A DNA stretch of 64,000 nt from Nymphaea colorata (lineage: Eukaryota > Streptophyta > Magnoliopsida > Nymphaeales > Nymphaeaceae), in NCBI RefSeq assembly GCF_008831285.2, contig NC_045144.1:20723716-20787715 (forward strand). The letters are read 5' to 3'. The notes under the pieces are model-generated. The model saw nothing but the letters and a program-made list of their open reading frames with translations. It had not been told where the DNA came from and searched no databases. The first letter of the stretch is position 1; each line of letters starts with the position of its first letter. Shown one piece after another: positions 23,127 through 54,380 of this stretch. Both the position numbers and the translations under genes were made by a program.

Positions 23127-25770
23127 CTACCACCCTATAGACCCCAGGAAGCTGTAAGATGAAAAGAGAAGAACATATTAAGTAATGTAAAGTTCAAATC
23201 AATAAAGATATGCAGAACTTGAGGAAGCAAAACGGTGGGAAATTATATAGCAGCGTCGCTGCAAACTTGACCGCTTGATTTTCAATCAGTGTAGATTCAT
23301 AAGATGCATTTTGAATAACCAGCTAATGTCTGTCCCCAGCCCAACGAGAAAATGTTGGTGAGAGCACAAGAAGATTTGTGCACCAAAGACCTAAAGCATG
23401 GGGAAAAGATAAAAAAACAAAAAAACAAAGACCGGCTTACTAATGTCTTTAGTGGACAGTGGTCCTCCGTTCAAAACACAAAAGAAAAGGAGGACGTGCA
23501 AGATCAGCGTGTTATTATCAGAAACCACAACAATTCCAATCAGGGAGAACTCAAGCCATCTCTGAGTACTTGATCGAACTACTGCAGTTTATATACACAA
23601 GTAACCAGAAAGGTATCTGACTGAAACCATCAACATTCCAAGATGGAGCTGGGGATAATCACCACTAAAAACAAACCAATAATAATTCACGAACCATTTA
23701 AACCTGGATCCAAAACATGATAGGACTAACCAAATACCTCAGTAAAACAAAAGAACAAAAGAAAATATTGTGAAATAAAATAAAATATAAAAAAAAAAAA
23801 AAAATAAAAAAAAATGAAAAAGAAACCAATACCTTAGGTAAAAAAAAGGACTCTAAGCATGAACGATAACTTTAACATCCCTTTTTTTCCCCCTCTTTCG
23901 TGGGGTGGGAAGTGGGGAGAATGGAGAGAGGAGGAATCTCACTTTAAAAAGTATGAACTGTGTGAACAACTGAACAAGGGTAAAGTTCAAGACAGGCATA
24001 TAGAATCACAAACGGAAATATTAGTTTTACAAGACCTAATAATAATCTTTATACGAATTTTCGTTACACAAAAACAATCTGTAAGTCAAATGGTTGAAAG
24101 AGTAAGTATAAAGGTCAAGGAGATTCTCTCCAATTAGTTTTCGAGAAAACAATGAAAAAGTACAAAATTTCATTGATCGACAGCAAATCCTCAACATACT
24201 GGCAGCAGATGGAAATTCATTTGATAAATTCCATCTTGCGGTTGTTCTCATTTATGGTTGGAGTTCATGCTTCTAATCAAGCATTGACGGATGTCGGAAA
24301 GGTCTCTATATTGTATCCAGACCCAGTCCTTCAAAGATATGCAGAACCATGACTCGATCGATGTTACACAGAGATAATGATGAGTCATACATTTAAGGAT
24401 TTTGCAAGGAGGTGTTTGCGGAAGTCGTCGTATATCTTGAATCCATAAAAGTGCATTATCGGTTGAGGATAAGTTTTTGTTCCAGATATTATATGGGGAC
24501 ACCAATCAACTGAGTAATGATAGCCAGCTTATACAAAGGTGACCGTGTCTCAATCTTGGGATATATTTTGGATCTAAAGTATGTCCATGATCACCCTTTA
24601 CCAAGATACTCGGGAGGGCAGGCACCTTCCATTTAAAGGGAAAGGTAATAAGGTATTCGTAGTGAACAACTAGGTTTCCGCATTGATGGCTGTCACACAG
24701 TAATTTGATCAGCAGAAAATATTACAATGCCCTAAAGGGCCTCAAACACCACCATTGCCTGAAAGCATGAACGGAAGTAGGACCAGGTCCATTCAAAGAT
24801 AGTTACGGACTTATGGTCATTAGTGCTAGAAAATTTCACAGCACTCTTCTCAGGTACACGTTAATTGGTATGGTCTTCCATCCTATTGAAAGGACAGCTG
24901 AATCTCCATGATTATATACTCATGTAGCATGGACACAACAATATGAAGAGGCAATTTCGATCGAATAGGACAACGTTCATGGATATATGAACTTAAGTAA
25001 CCATCAATCTCCTTGATATCATACCAACGATCATTCCTTTCTTGATTACATGTCATCTTGAGACTCAAGCTTTTGAATTTTTGGCGGGTCTCATACTCGT
25101 TTTCACACATTACAATATCAAGCAAGTTCATGACACGGAAGATTTTGCTATGAACTTTTTAATTTAGATGAAAAATACGGGAAAATTCGACACAAGCTTG
25201 CAAATACTTCCAAAACAAGGAAGCAAAAAGAACAAATTCATATAATTGCAATCATCTCAAAAACCAGAACATCCCAAAGAGCACTACACAATAAATCTAC
25301 TAAGTCTCAAATTTAGAGCAGAAAAGCTCAAACAACACATATAAGCAGGAAGGCGCAATTTTTTTTTCACAACCGTCAAGCTTTTGACAGATATTCATAA
25401 CTAAGTAGTATGAGCTCCTGCTCAGAAATACATTCAGATCAACAATGAATGAAGAAGGACCCAGCAACTAGCAAAAGGGTATGGAAATTCGTCATTCGAA
25501 ATCCAAATTCATCAGAAACTATCGCGAAAACACCGAAAGAAGGCGAATATAATTTATTCATCCGAAACCAAATTCACCAGAAATTTTTGCGACAACACTC
25601 AAAGAACACTGAGACATAATTGATATATGAAAAAATAATTGATAAAGAGAGAGAGAGAGAGACCTGAGAGAGCGAACGGCCACATGACTGGAGAGAAAAT
25701 GGTACAAGAGATTGGCGCCATGGAGGAAGATCACCACTCCGGTGCACCCCAGAACGAAGAGTCCTAGCAT
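23127..25770 (-). CDS. Possible 43-aa single-pass membrane protein, two exons
   Basis: Minus strand, exon 1 25664-25770 and exon 2 23127-23151 (132 nt in all). Exon 1 encodes MLGLFVLGCTGVVIFLHG, then ANLLYHFLSSHVAVRSL: one hydrophobic segment at about residues 3-18, then an amphipathic region. The donor is CTCAG|GTCTCT. An acceptor, CTTACAG, 2.5 kb on joins in frame to FLGSIGW and a stop. I chose that acceptor because the joined tail SLSFLGSIGW continues naturally. It rests on a vague memory of similar small plant membrane proteins, so the second exon is uncertain. A longer start (MVRERD before MLGL) is also possible. Function unknown. Confidence 0.4.
24248..25131 (-). pseudogene. Decayed protein-coding remnant of unknown family
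   Basis: Two minus-strand open pieces (24883-25131, with RWYDIKEIDGYLSSYIHE and LPLHIVVSMLHEYIIMEI; 24248-24505, with NALLWIQDIRRLPQTP) have the composition of real protein. They are separated by stops and frame changes. They look like parts of one broken gene, perhaps from a mobile element. I cannot name the family. They lie inside the proposed intron of the 43-aa protein gene. Confidence 0.3.
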
Positions 25771-26983
25771 GTCTCTCTCTCGCACCACCTCCTCGTTCTA
25801 CTACCTCCTGAACAGAGTCTCTTCCTCTCTCGCCCGCTCCTTCTACTACCACCTGAACAGAGTCTCTCCCTCTCTCGCCCTCTCGTCTGAAAGAAGTTCC
25901 TCTTCTCTCTTATTCTGTGCCGTGTCTCTGTTTCTGTGCCGGCACATAAATAAAAAAATTAATTGCAAAACAAACCTTGCCTGATAAATCGTATTGCATT
26001 CCAGTCCTTCAATTTTGTTTTTTTATGGACTAGTGCCTGTATATTGTGTAAGTTCCGTTGCTAACAAATGCTAGAGTTATTTTGCTTAGTAGTTTGCCAC
26101 GCTTACATGTTCCCTAAAAAAATATTATTTCAGCTTTATGTTTGTCGAGTTTTATGTGAACTCGCTTTTTACGTTAAAAACTAAAAAAAAAAAATACATA
26201 AGAGGCCTTTTTTTAATGTGCAGAAATAAGAGTTTCAAATTTTGTTTTAACCAACCAAAGAACATTATTTCAAGTTGATTCTTTTCATCTTAGACGTGAA
26301 GGATTTTTAAAAGATAACTTGCAAAAGTAACTTTCAACAATGCGAACTCCAAACGAAGTTGCCGTTAGCAACAAAGGGCCTCTTCGGTAATTTGGTTAAT
26401 AATGCAGCACCGGTTTGCAAAACCAGAAAACAAAAGCCCATCCAAAAGCAAGACATCCAAAAAGGATGAGACTTGAAAGCAACGCGCTAAGTTCGCCACG
26501 CAACGCCAACGCAGCAGCGGCACCGCCGGAGGGAACACTTTTTACTCGGAGAGACCTTTCTTCTTGCCTAATGACGGCCGGATTCTTTATCGGCGTTGTT
26601 ATCGGCGCCGGTCGGAGTTGAGCCGCTTTTTTCAAAACCATCAATTGTTCTTCATTTTTTGATACTTAGGGCATGTTTGGAACGCAGCGTAATTGCCGCT
26701 AACGAGGAGCAACGGATTATGGACTATGAATGATCAAAACGCTTCTGTTTAACTATAGAAGACCTCTCCCCATACACAGGGAAAAGTTGAATCCTAATAG
26801 CTCACAATTTCGTTGCTTTGGTTGTAATTTAATTGTCCCTAGGGGTGAACTATGTTAATGAATCTGATTTAGACCATATATCCGATCAAACTACGTCAAA
26901 AAAAAAAAAAAGGGTATCGACTAGATTTGGAATTGGTTTCAGATTTAAGTGAATGTCCAATCGAATTTGGATTTGAAGATCAA

Positions 26984-27230
26984 ATATAATTTTAAATAAA
27001 TGTTCTATATTTTTTTAAAGTTGCATTTAACACACTATAATGTGGTTTCGATACAGTTCAAGTCGGATTCAAATATGAATCTGGATCAGATATAATTTTA
27101 AATGAATATTCTATATCCAATGTCGATACATCTTGAAAGTTATACTTAACATATCATAATGAAGTTTGGATTCCGTTTAAAAGTTGGATTCAAATTCAAA
27201 TGTTAATTTAAATATCAACATTTGATCAGA
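26984..27230. repeat. Diverged tandem repeat, about 107-bp unit
   Basis: Two units begin ATATAATTTTAAAT (26984 and about 27090). Both contain TTCTATAT, AAAGTT, TTAACA..ATAATG and end in GGATTCAAAT. The flanking sequence holds further partial copies. Confidence 0.65.
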
Positions 27231-27675
27231 TTTGGATATGATATATATTTATTTTCATTCATATTTGAATCCTAATTATGGACATTCCAAAAAGCAGATA
27301 TGATAAAGAGTAAATCCAACAAGAATATGATCTGTTGACATCCTTGTTTATGATTGTTTTCATATGCATCCTGCCATGTCAACAGAACCATGGTTCTGGT
27401 TGTGAGAGAGTATGCTTTAAGAAAAGACCAACATGGAACAGCATGCTTTAAGTAAAGACCAACATGGAAGAACGTAGGTGTATGAGTCCCGTTTCAGATT
27501 TTTCTCAAGACCTACAACCTATCTTTTCATTTAACTTACCTTAACACCTCCAGTTTTGTTTAACTGCCCCCAAATTACTCTTAATCCTGATATTGTGTCC
27601 CTCAATAAAATGAAATCAATCGAAGCCTAATATTGTAATTACTGGGTAACTCTTCAACAAGAGCACAACGGTGAA

Positions 27676-27840
27676 TAGGGGTGGGTATCGGGCCGGGCCG
27701 GGCCCGTTGGGCCCAAACCTGGGCCCGGACCCAGGCCGATAATATTGACGGGCTGGGTACCGGGCCAGGTCCACCATACCAAGGCCCAGCCCGGCCCATG
27801 TTGCCGGCTCCCTCGGGCCGGGTCGGGCCAAGCGATAACC
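27676..27840. mobile_element. GGGCC-rich hAT-like element, probably truncated
   Basis: Begins TAGGGGTGGGTATCGGGCCG, the end style of plant non-autonomous hAT elements. The interior is GGGCCGGGCC-rich in both orientations. No matching right end (an inverse of TAGGGGTGG) was found. The phrase ACTSGGGTAACTC recurs on both flanks. Related in build to 48675-48913. Confidence 0.5.
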
Positions 27841-28478
27841 TGCTTTTACTCGGGTAACTCTTTGATAAACTGCTATTACTCAGGTAACTAACTCTTAGTA
27901 ATTTTGTCATTTACTTGATTTAGGATGAGCTGGAAGCTAATCTCAATTCCCACAATCTAAGTGAAGGACGGAACTTCCCCCCTTCCCTCAACGGTCCAAA
28001 GTTGCTTTTGGTGTTTTCAGATCACACCCTCGTATATGATAGTGATTTTGTGTCGTCAGATACCATAACGATGAATGGCTAAAAAAAAAAAAAAGTCAAC
28101 TCTAAAGTCTCACTGCATATATTATTTTCACCACTTAATCAATGAACTGCTGATGGAAAAACACCTTCACTTTCAGAATTCTCCCAAGCCCACTTTCAGA
28201 ATTCTCCCAAGCAAGACAGTGTGATCGGTGATATGTAACCATGAGTTTCGGTAGTCTTCTGAACAACAGTTCAACAAAAAGATTTACACGAAAGAAAGAA
28301 TGATTACTCAAAGAAAGCGCTCTTCATTACAGGAATTTCAATAAGTACCAAAAACAGAAGATGTGATAGTGCATTCTGTAGCATACAAGGCCAGAAATGT
28401 CTACTTAGCAAGTGCTACCGCACGAGAAAGCCTACAAAAACTGCAACTTGCCCTTTGTCGGAAGACCGCAAATTGCTC

Positions 28479-31400
28479 TCAAACAAGCAAAACTGCATTT
28501 ATGCAGCCGTCGTTCTCTGGATTGTTAGTAACTTGTGCATATTTACCTGCAACAAATCAGAAATTGTAAGTTGAGCATGCATTAACTCAGTTGACTAACA
28601 ACCCAAAAAATGTCTAATTTATCATCAAGTTACCAAGAGGACACAATTTTCCTCTCCTGTATATAAGAGGGACTTTGTTTTCTTTGTTTCAGAAAGGACC
28701 GATGTTAGCAAAACATGGCCTTGATGCCTCAACCTTTGTCCATAAAGAATGCATATCAAGGGCCGGAACGTGAATGAAAGTTGCGAAACAAGAAAATATC
28801 ATCATCAGCAAGAAAATATCATCATCAGCAAATAGCAGAAGTTCCAACTATATAATATGTTTGGTTTTATAAAGGTGTCGAACAGAACCCAGGTCCCCTG
28901 CCAAGGGTAGTTGCAAGGAAAATCCAGGATGGATCATCTAAGGTGGACAAAACAAGAAACCGGCCCACATGGGATTAAAATAAGATCGTCCTATAGATTC
29001 CAACAATGAATTAGTTAGGCCATCTGATTGAGGCCATCTGATTTTTCTGCAAAGTGACTTCCAAACTGCAATCCACGAGCAGTGAATTGTGAATCTGGGG
29101 AAGTCTCTTGTGCAGGACCATGTCACGGTGAAGGAACAGTGGATCAGTAGCAAATCACAATAATAAAGAAACTGAAGCCCAAAAAACAGCATGTCATTTC
29201 AATGTAGGACCAAATACTCAAATCCGAAGATACATTAATGGTGATTTTTATGGCTAAATGGAAAAAAGTGGAAGGGCCACAACTGAAATTTGAAAGCCCA
29301 TAAGGGCTAAAAAGGTTCGATCGGCAGCAGCACCAAAGGAGAACTGCTAGCAAAAATAAGATATAGAAATCCCCATAATGGCAGAGTGTAACCACCAAAA
29401 CTACTCAGTAAAGCGTAGAAATCTTTATGTAGGCAGACAAGTCTAAACATCAAAAAGAGTAGCTGAATTATTACTTCATTGAATACACATGCATCATTGG
29501 ATTAGTAAGCTCTCTTGCAACAACAGAAACTTACCCCACACAACCTTTCCAGCAGGGGTCACCAAACCAAGCTCGCTAACGTTTACCTAGAAGTTTGAAG
29601 AGAAACAGAAAGTTCAATTAGATGTAAAAAAACATGTTTGTTAAAAGAAATGCTGAGAAAGAAGTCCACTTCTGTCTTTACCTCAATAATGGTACCTCTG
29701 GTGATAACACCTAGGGATGTGTACATTGGACCATTGGGGTTTTTCTTAACTCCAATTATTTCAAGATTGAAGGTACATTTAAGTTCTGGATGTGTAACAT
29801 GTGCTTTAGTGAATCGTAACGCCGATGGACGAATGAACCGCTCGTATTTTGGAGGTTTCCTTGTGAAACCAGGTCCTACAAATGTGGCCTTGGTGACCAT
29901 CCTTTTCCACTGCTTTGCTGCAAATGAAAAATTAACCATTAACACAGTCCACCAACAAACACTTCAAAAGGATAAGATATTACACTCTTATTGCTGAATC
30001 CTTTTGGACCAAAATCGGCAAAATAATATCATAACGATAGTATTTTTGTTTCCTCTTTTCTGAAAATGAAATCTTTCATAAACTTTTGTTGACCTAAGCT
30101 ACATATTTGAGTCAATTTGTTATTGTCAGATATTTAATCAGAAAACACTTTTCTATGGTCTCAGGAAAATTTTATCTGCATAGCTATTGCAGTAGTGATT
30201 CTGAGGTTCCTCACTCTAATCTCTGCAGGAAGATGAATTGAAGCCAAAATGAATGACAGAAATAAATGAAAAACAGAAATTCACACGGAAATTAGAGCAA
30301 AAAATTTTTAATTCTCTTCGATAATTGTCAAAATAACAAAATGTGCCCTCAAATAAGGACGGACTCCTATTCACACTAGATGTTTGGATCCAAAACCTAA
30401 ATCAAATGGACAGTTAATGAAACAGATAAAAGGTGGATCCATTCTCAGATCCAAACCACACAGATTAGCCCTGCGTCCGCTATGTTGCACACACATGACA
30501 TGCAGTGTGCAAGAAACACAGACAACAGAATCTGCAAATTGCAGCACGACCAACTGACTGTCAATTACTAGTTCCAAACAATAAGACCATCTTAGGAAAC
30601 TTAAAAATGAAAACAATATTTGTGATGACATAAGTGTAGCAATATTTTGATGAATACAATAAGACCTACTTTTCCTTTTGCCGGAGCGGACTACTCGAAA
30701 CATCTCATCTTCAGCAACAGGCCGCACCTGATCACATAAAACACGGTAAGGGTAAAGCACACACTAAAACCACAAAACAATGCAGAAAATGGTCCAAGAG
30801 CACAAGCAGATGCAATCGCCTAACTAAGAAACCAGGACTGTAAAGTACATCTTATCTAGTAAAGACGTATGAGAAGGACCTCGAGGTACTCGAAAGGCAA
30901 CCATACCTAGAGAGAGTAGATTGATTCAAGGAAATCAAAACCAAGCCCTGAGGCATGATCTCCTTGAGGAAGGGTCCAGTTTTGCAGCAAATATCAAAAA
31001 CTCATATTTCGACTTTTTTCCAGAAGAAAAAGTCTAAATGAAAAATCACTATACCTTGGGCAAAGGGACTTCCCATTTGCCGGCCTTCTCCTTCCGCTTT
31101 TGCTTGATAGTGTTGCTGAGTACCTTATCAAGAAACATTCATGTGCTGATTTAGTTAAACGCACCTGATGCTCTTAGTTAATAATGCATGAAAAAGCAAA
31201 TAAGTTAGCAAGTTCATGGAAAGATACCTTTGCCCGTGCTGTTGTTTCACGATCCAGCAAATATGCAGGAATAGCTCCATCTTGAACATTATCATCTGTT
31301 TTACGCCTCACAGATGATTCTTCATGCATGGCAATCCTGCCGAGAGAGCAGACATAAATTAACAATAGTAAACATGTGACAACATTTTAGCTTGCTGAAA

Positions 31401-33078
31401 GCTTAAATAGGTATTTTTATTCGAAAGCAGAGTGAGGTTTGGTTCATAGATACACACGTTTTCTTCATCAAAGCCTTCTCTGCATATCGCTTTTTGGCAA
31501 ACATTTTCCCCTTAATACCAAGAGCCTGTCACCAGAGTAAACCAAAGAATGTGAGACAAAATCAAGTTAAATGATTTGAGAACTTGTGACCTTGATACTC
31601 AGGAAAGGTTATCATGCTAGAAACTAAATCACAGCAGAAGCAACAAAAATAACATGCACAGCATTCTGACAAGTAAACAGTGTTTACAAGGAAAAATACA
31701 TCTCCAAGAGCTAAACATCCAAGGACCATAAAAGGACAATGCAGGCTGCCAATTTAGTAAAGCTTCCTTGAAACACAGGTTTATCAGCATCAGAGCATTA
31801 ATGACTGTTGTTTAAGTGAGGCAGACAAACCAAAATATGTCTTTCCTATTCAAAACTAGGAAGATGTTATACTCGCAAAATCTACCTAAACCTTTGTTTA
31901 ATTGAGACAGAGACACCAAAACATGTTTCTCCTTATTGAAGTAACTAAGGATATGCTATACTTGGAAAATCCACATAAACCAGAAGTCCATAAGCAACAG
32001 ACACATTCCAGGAAGAGTAACCTATAAAATATGTGCAATTTTTTTTTAATTTTATGTTTTCTAGAGGATATGTTACACACTTATATTTTTGGGAAGAAAG
32101 AGATTGGAAAACCTATTACCTCATAGCTTCTTTTGCTTCATTATTTTTAAAAGTTTTAAAGCACAGAGAATAATTAACTGTCTGACAATGAGCAAGGAAC
32201 ATCCATGCTAAACAGGATCTATTGAACCATAATTCATTTGATATCTATTTTGACTGTTCAACTAAATATCATAAGTAAATTGATCTCAGTTGGCCAGTTG
32301 TTCAATCTTACCACTAAGCATTCTTGCCTTTCCCCAAGAAAATTTGCATCTCTAAAATATCTCCTAAAAGTAATTCAGTTTAAAATTTTGCAAGAATGTT
32401 ATTGGTAGCTACAGTTGAATACTTGAATTTAATGGGATCAGGAAAAAGCTGAAGTTCATCATCTTTGTGATCCCATAAACAAGGTCATCATTTGTTCTTG
32501 TGTTTCCATACACACTAAACTGTCGATCAAAGGACAAGCCAAAGACATCCTTGTAGCTTTGAACACGTAACAGTTTTCATTCTTCCCCCTATTTTCTTAG
32601 CTACTTATCCCTATACTCATTTGGAAGACCAGGCATCAGATTTCCTGGTTAAAAAAAGTCCAAATTTTCTCAATGATTCTTCACCAATGGATGTTTCTCA
32701 AAAAGTTCCAAACACTCCATTTTTTTTACCAAACCAGTGACCAAAAGAAAAGGAAAAGAAAAGGATTACCACAATGAACAACCAAAGAAGGTGACAAAGA
32801 GAAGGGGAAGGAGAAGCTGGGATGGGAAATGGTGTACCTTCTGGGCGAAGGCAGAGCGCTTGTGAACCTCACGCGCCTCCTTCTTGCGTTTCTTTTCAAA
32901 GTGGTCATGGCGGTATCCATGCCGCTTCCTGTGAAGCTCGATGTAATCTCCCTGCGGCTGCAAGCATACAAACGAAACAAAAATAAAAGACAGAAGCAGA
33001 AGCAGAAGAGTCATCACCGATAACAATAACCAAAATTAATGGAAATCAATAGGATGAGAGAGAGAGAGAGAGAACCAT
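28479..33078 (-). CDS. NSA2: Ribosome biogenesis protein NSA2, 260 aa
   Basis: Minus-strand coding exons in order: 33076-33078 (ATG only), 32838-32957, 31458-31525, 31228-31336, 31055-31123, 30670-30727, 29682-29917, 29535-29586, 28479-28546 (783 nt). NSA2 is a nucleolar factor bound to pre-60S particles and needed for 27S rRNA processing and large-subunit maturation. The sequence is near-canonical from end to end: [16 protein letters not shown], basic [79 protein letters not shown], and the S8e-like C-terminus ending [20 protein letters not shown]. The length equals that of known plant proteins, and the phases of all eight introns agree. One acceptor (ATAAG before exon 5) is non-standard in its -3 base. 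Upstream, on its own strand, sits a GGCCCA (site II) motif common in ribosome-related plant promoters. Confidence 0.95.
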
Positions 33079-34036
33079 TGCTAAAAACCGGTTGGAAACA
33101 ACGACAGATGTGGCAAGAGAGCTCAGCAAGGGCTTCAGCAGAAGGCTTTTGACTCGTTACTTGAATAAAGTACCGACTGCATACCAAAGAAGCAAAGAAA
33201 ATTAGTACCTGCTTTATGCATGCGTACAATGACTTCCTACTTAAGACCATGGTTACATTTTTCAACCCTTCTTCTATGCTATCTCACAAAGGAATAGACG
33301 ATTTTTTTATCCCATATTGTGGAAAGTAGATACACCCATTCGTCCAGATAAACATTCGCAGTTCATACTTCATAGATAAGCACAATTTCTCAAATTATAA
33401 ACCCATACTTCTAGATAATCGAGTGTAAAGTCCCTCCCCAAGGAGGGAATTGAGTATCCGCCAGCACAATAACTTACTTCCCCTATTTCTATGCTTTCAG
33501 TTCCATACGAAAGCTAAAACCAACAAAACCCCAAAGAACAATAAAAACAACCTACTTCAAAGAATCATTAAATGAAAAGACCAGAAACCACATTGTGTCC
33601 ATCAAGGACACAAGATAACCGACGTAATGATAAAGAAAAATGAAAGGAGGGAGATAGAAGAAAAAGAAGAAAGTAGTCAAGTACAATCAGCGAGGAAAAA
33701 AGCTTGCAGTTAGTTAAAGTTGAAGTTCCTCAGATTCAAATTTAATTAGACCCTTTTCCTCCCCGTTTGTTTATCAATCAAAAAGAAAAACATTTACAGC
33801 ACAGGATTAGCATCAATCAGTTGCCGTCGTTTTAGTATGCAACTCTGTCAAAAAATATTGATTCCAGTGGATTCGGCGGCCACACACACACGCAGAGAGA
33901 GATTTTCGGGCTGCAACAAGAACATAAAGAGAAAGAGATATAGAGAGCTTACCAGAAGAGACGGCCCCTCGACCGAGCACACGCAAAGAGAGGGGAGACG
34001 CGAGCAAAACAAGAGGGAGGAGGGGAGACGCGAGCG

Positions 34037-34080
34037 GAAAAACCCCTAACACGTTCCATGGGCCAGGTGGTTTAAAAAGG
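34037..34080 (-). promoter_or_regulatory. NSA2: Core promoter motifs of NSA2
   Basis: Read on the minus strand: a TATA-like TTTTTAAACC (about 34080-34071), then GGCCCA (site II element, 34064-34059), then GTTAGGGGTTTT (34050-34039), one base off a telo-box (TTAGGGTTT). Site II plus telo-box pairs are known for plant ribosomal and ribosome-biogenesis genes. The GA-rich leader begins just after. Confidence 0.45.
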
Positions 34081-35143
34081 AAAACAAAACGCGTGGCAAG
34101 AACAATTTGTTCTCAACGTTCTTGTGTCCGCCGTTTGGTAGCAGCGCAGCTGTTCCCTTTACCAAACACGTACATTATGTCCATCCTAGGTGCCGGCTCT
34201 CTGGGATGAGATCATGAGATCGGCATTTCTTTTAGTTGAACACATAAAGCACATTATCTCAAAGGGCTTATGTTCCGCAATCACAATTGAGCTGTTTTTA
34301 TATTTCAAATCTAGAATGTGAGGTTTTTTTTATGTACCTCATGATCTAAGGGAAAAAGAGTTGGATGGAAGCTTCGGTTCTTTACCAATTAGCATATTTA
34401 CTTGTTCAACTGCAGCGATTATAAAGTGCATTAACATTGGTATTAAACACAAAACCTATTTGTTTACATCAAATTAATGGAATAGCACAAATCCCGTTGT
34501 CTCAATAGAGTAATAGAGTGGAACCAACAAGGAGTTTAACATTCCAATTAAATAATGAAATACTCATTATGCTTACATGAAAAAACATATAAAACAGCTA
34601 TTAGACAGGAAATGGAACAAAGCTTGAGTCCTCAGCCATTGGCCATTCAAAATCATCCGGTCACTTGCCCCAGCATCATTTGGGTTTATGGACATATTTT
34701 TCAATTTTATAAAATAAAAAAAATATTTTAAACCACATAAGAAAATAGAAAATGAAAATCAGTTCGTATCGATCTCGTGTCGTATCGGCAAACAATCAAA
34801 GACCATACGTATCGGGCCATGTGATTCAGTGCGGAGCGATTCAGACACTTCTCTCTCTATTTCCCCCCGACGCCTGTCGAGAAAACCAAACCGGCGTAAA
34901 TATCACCACATTTTTCCCTCGCCTAAATCGTTCAGGAGCCGGCTCTTCTCTGTCTGTTCAAAAACCTCCTCACCGCGCGGGCAACCTCCCAGTCCCACAT
35001 CGCAGCCCTAGTGCCTCTCTGGCTCTCTCTACAGTGCGACACACGGAAGAGCCTAACCAGTGGAGGGGAGGAGGAGTGGAGGGGAGGAGGAGTGAGGGCA
35101 TTCAGAACTTGCCATTTCTGCTGCTTCTTCCTCTTCGTTCTTC
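34081..35143. promoter_or_regulatory. Intergenic region between head-to-head NSA2 and NUP133
   Basis: About 1 kb separates the motifs of NSA2 from the NUP133 start codon. The part near NUP133 (34830-35140) is GC-richer and CT-rich, as expected of a leader. The open frame at 34752-35363 covers it but is low in complexity, and I read it as leader. No clear TATA box for NUP133. Confidence 0.45.

Positions 35144-54380
<19,237 letters not shown>

Larger units (their letters stand above)
25985..28478. other. Intergenic region with repeats; small GC-rich island
   Basis: Includes a GC-rich stretch at 26440-26620 with overlapping open frames on both strands that match nothing I know. A possible transposon end (GGGCATGTTTGGAACGC) lies at about 26669. 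There is a diverged tandem repeat at 26984-27230 and the GGGCC-rich element at 27676. Confidence 0.5.
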
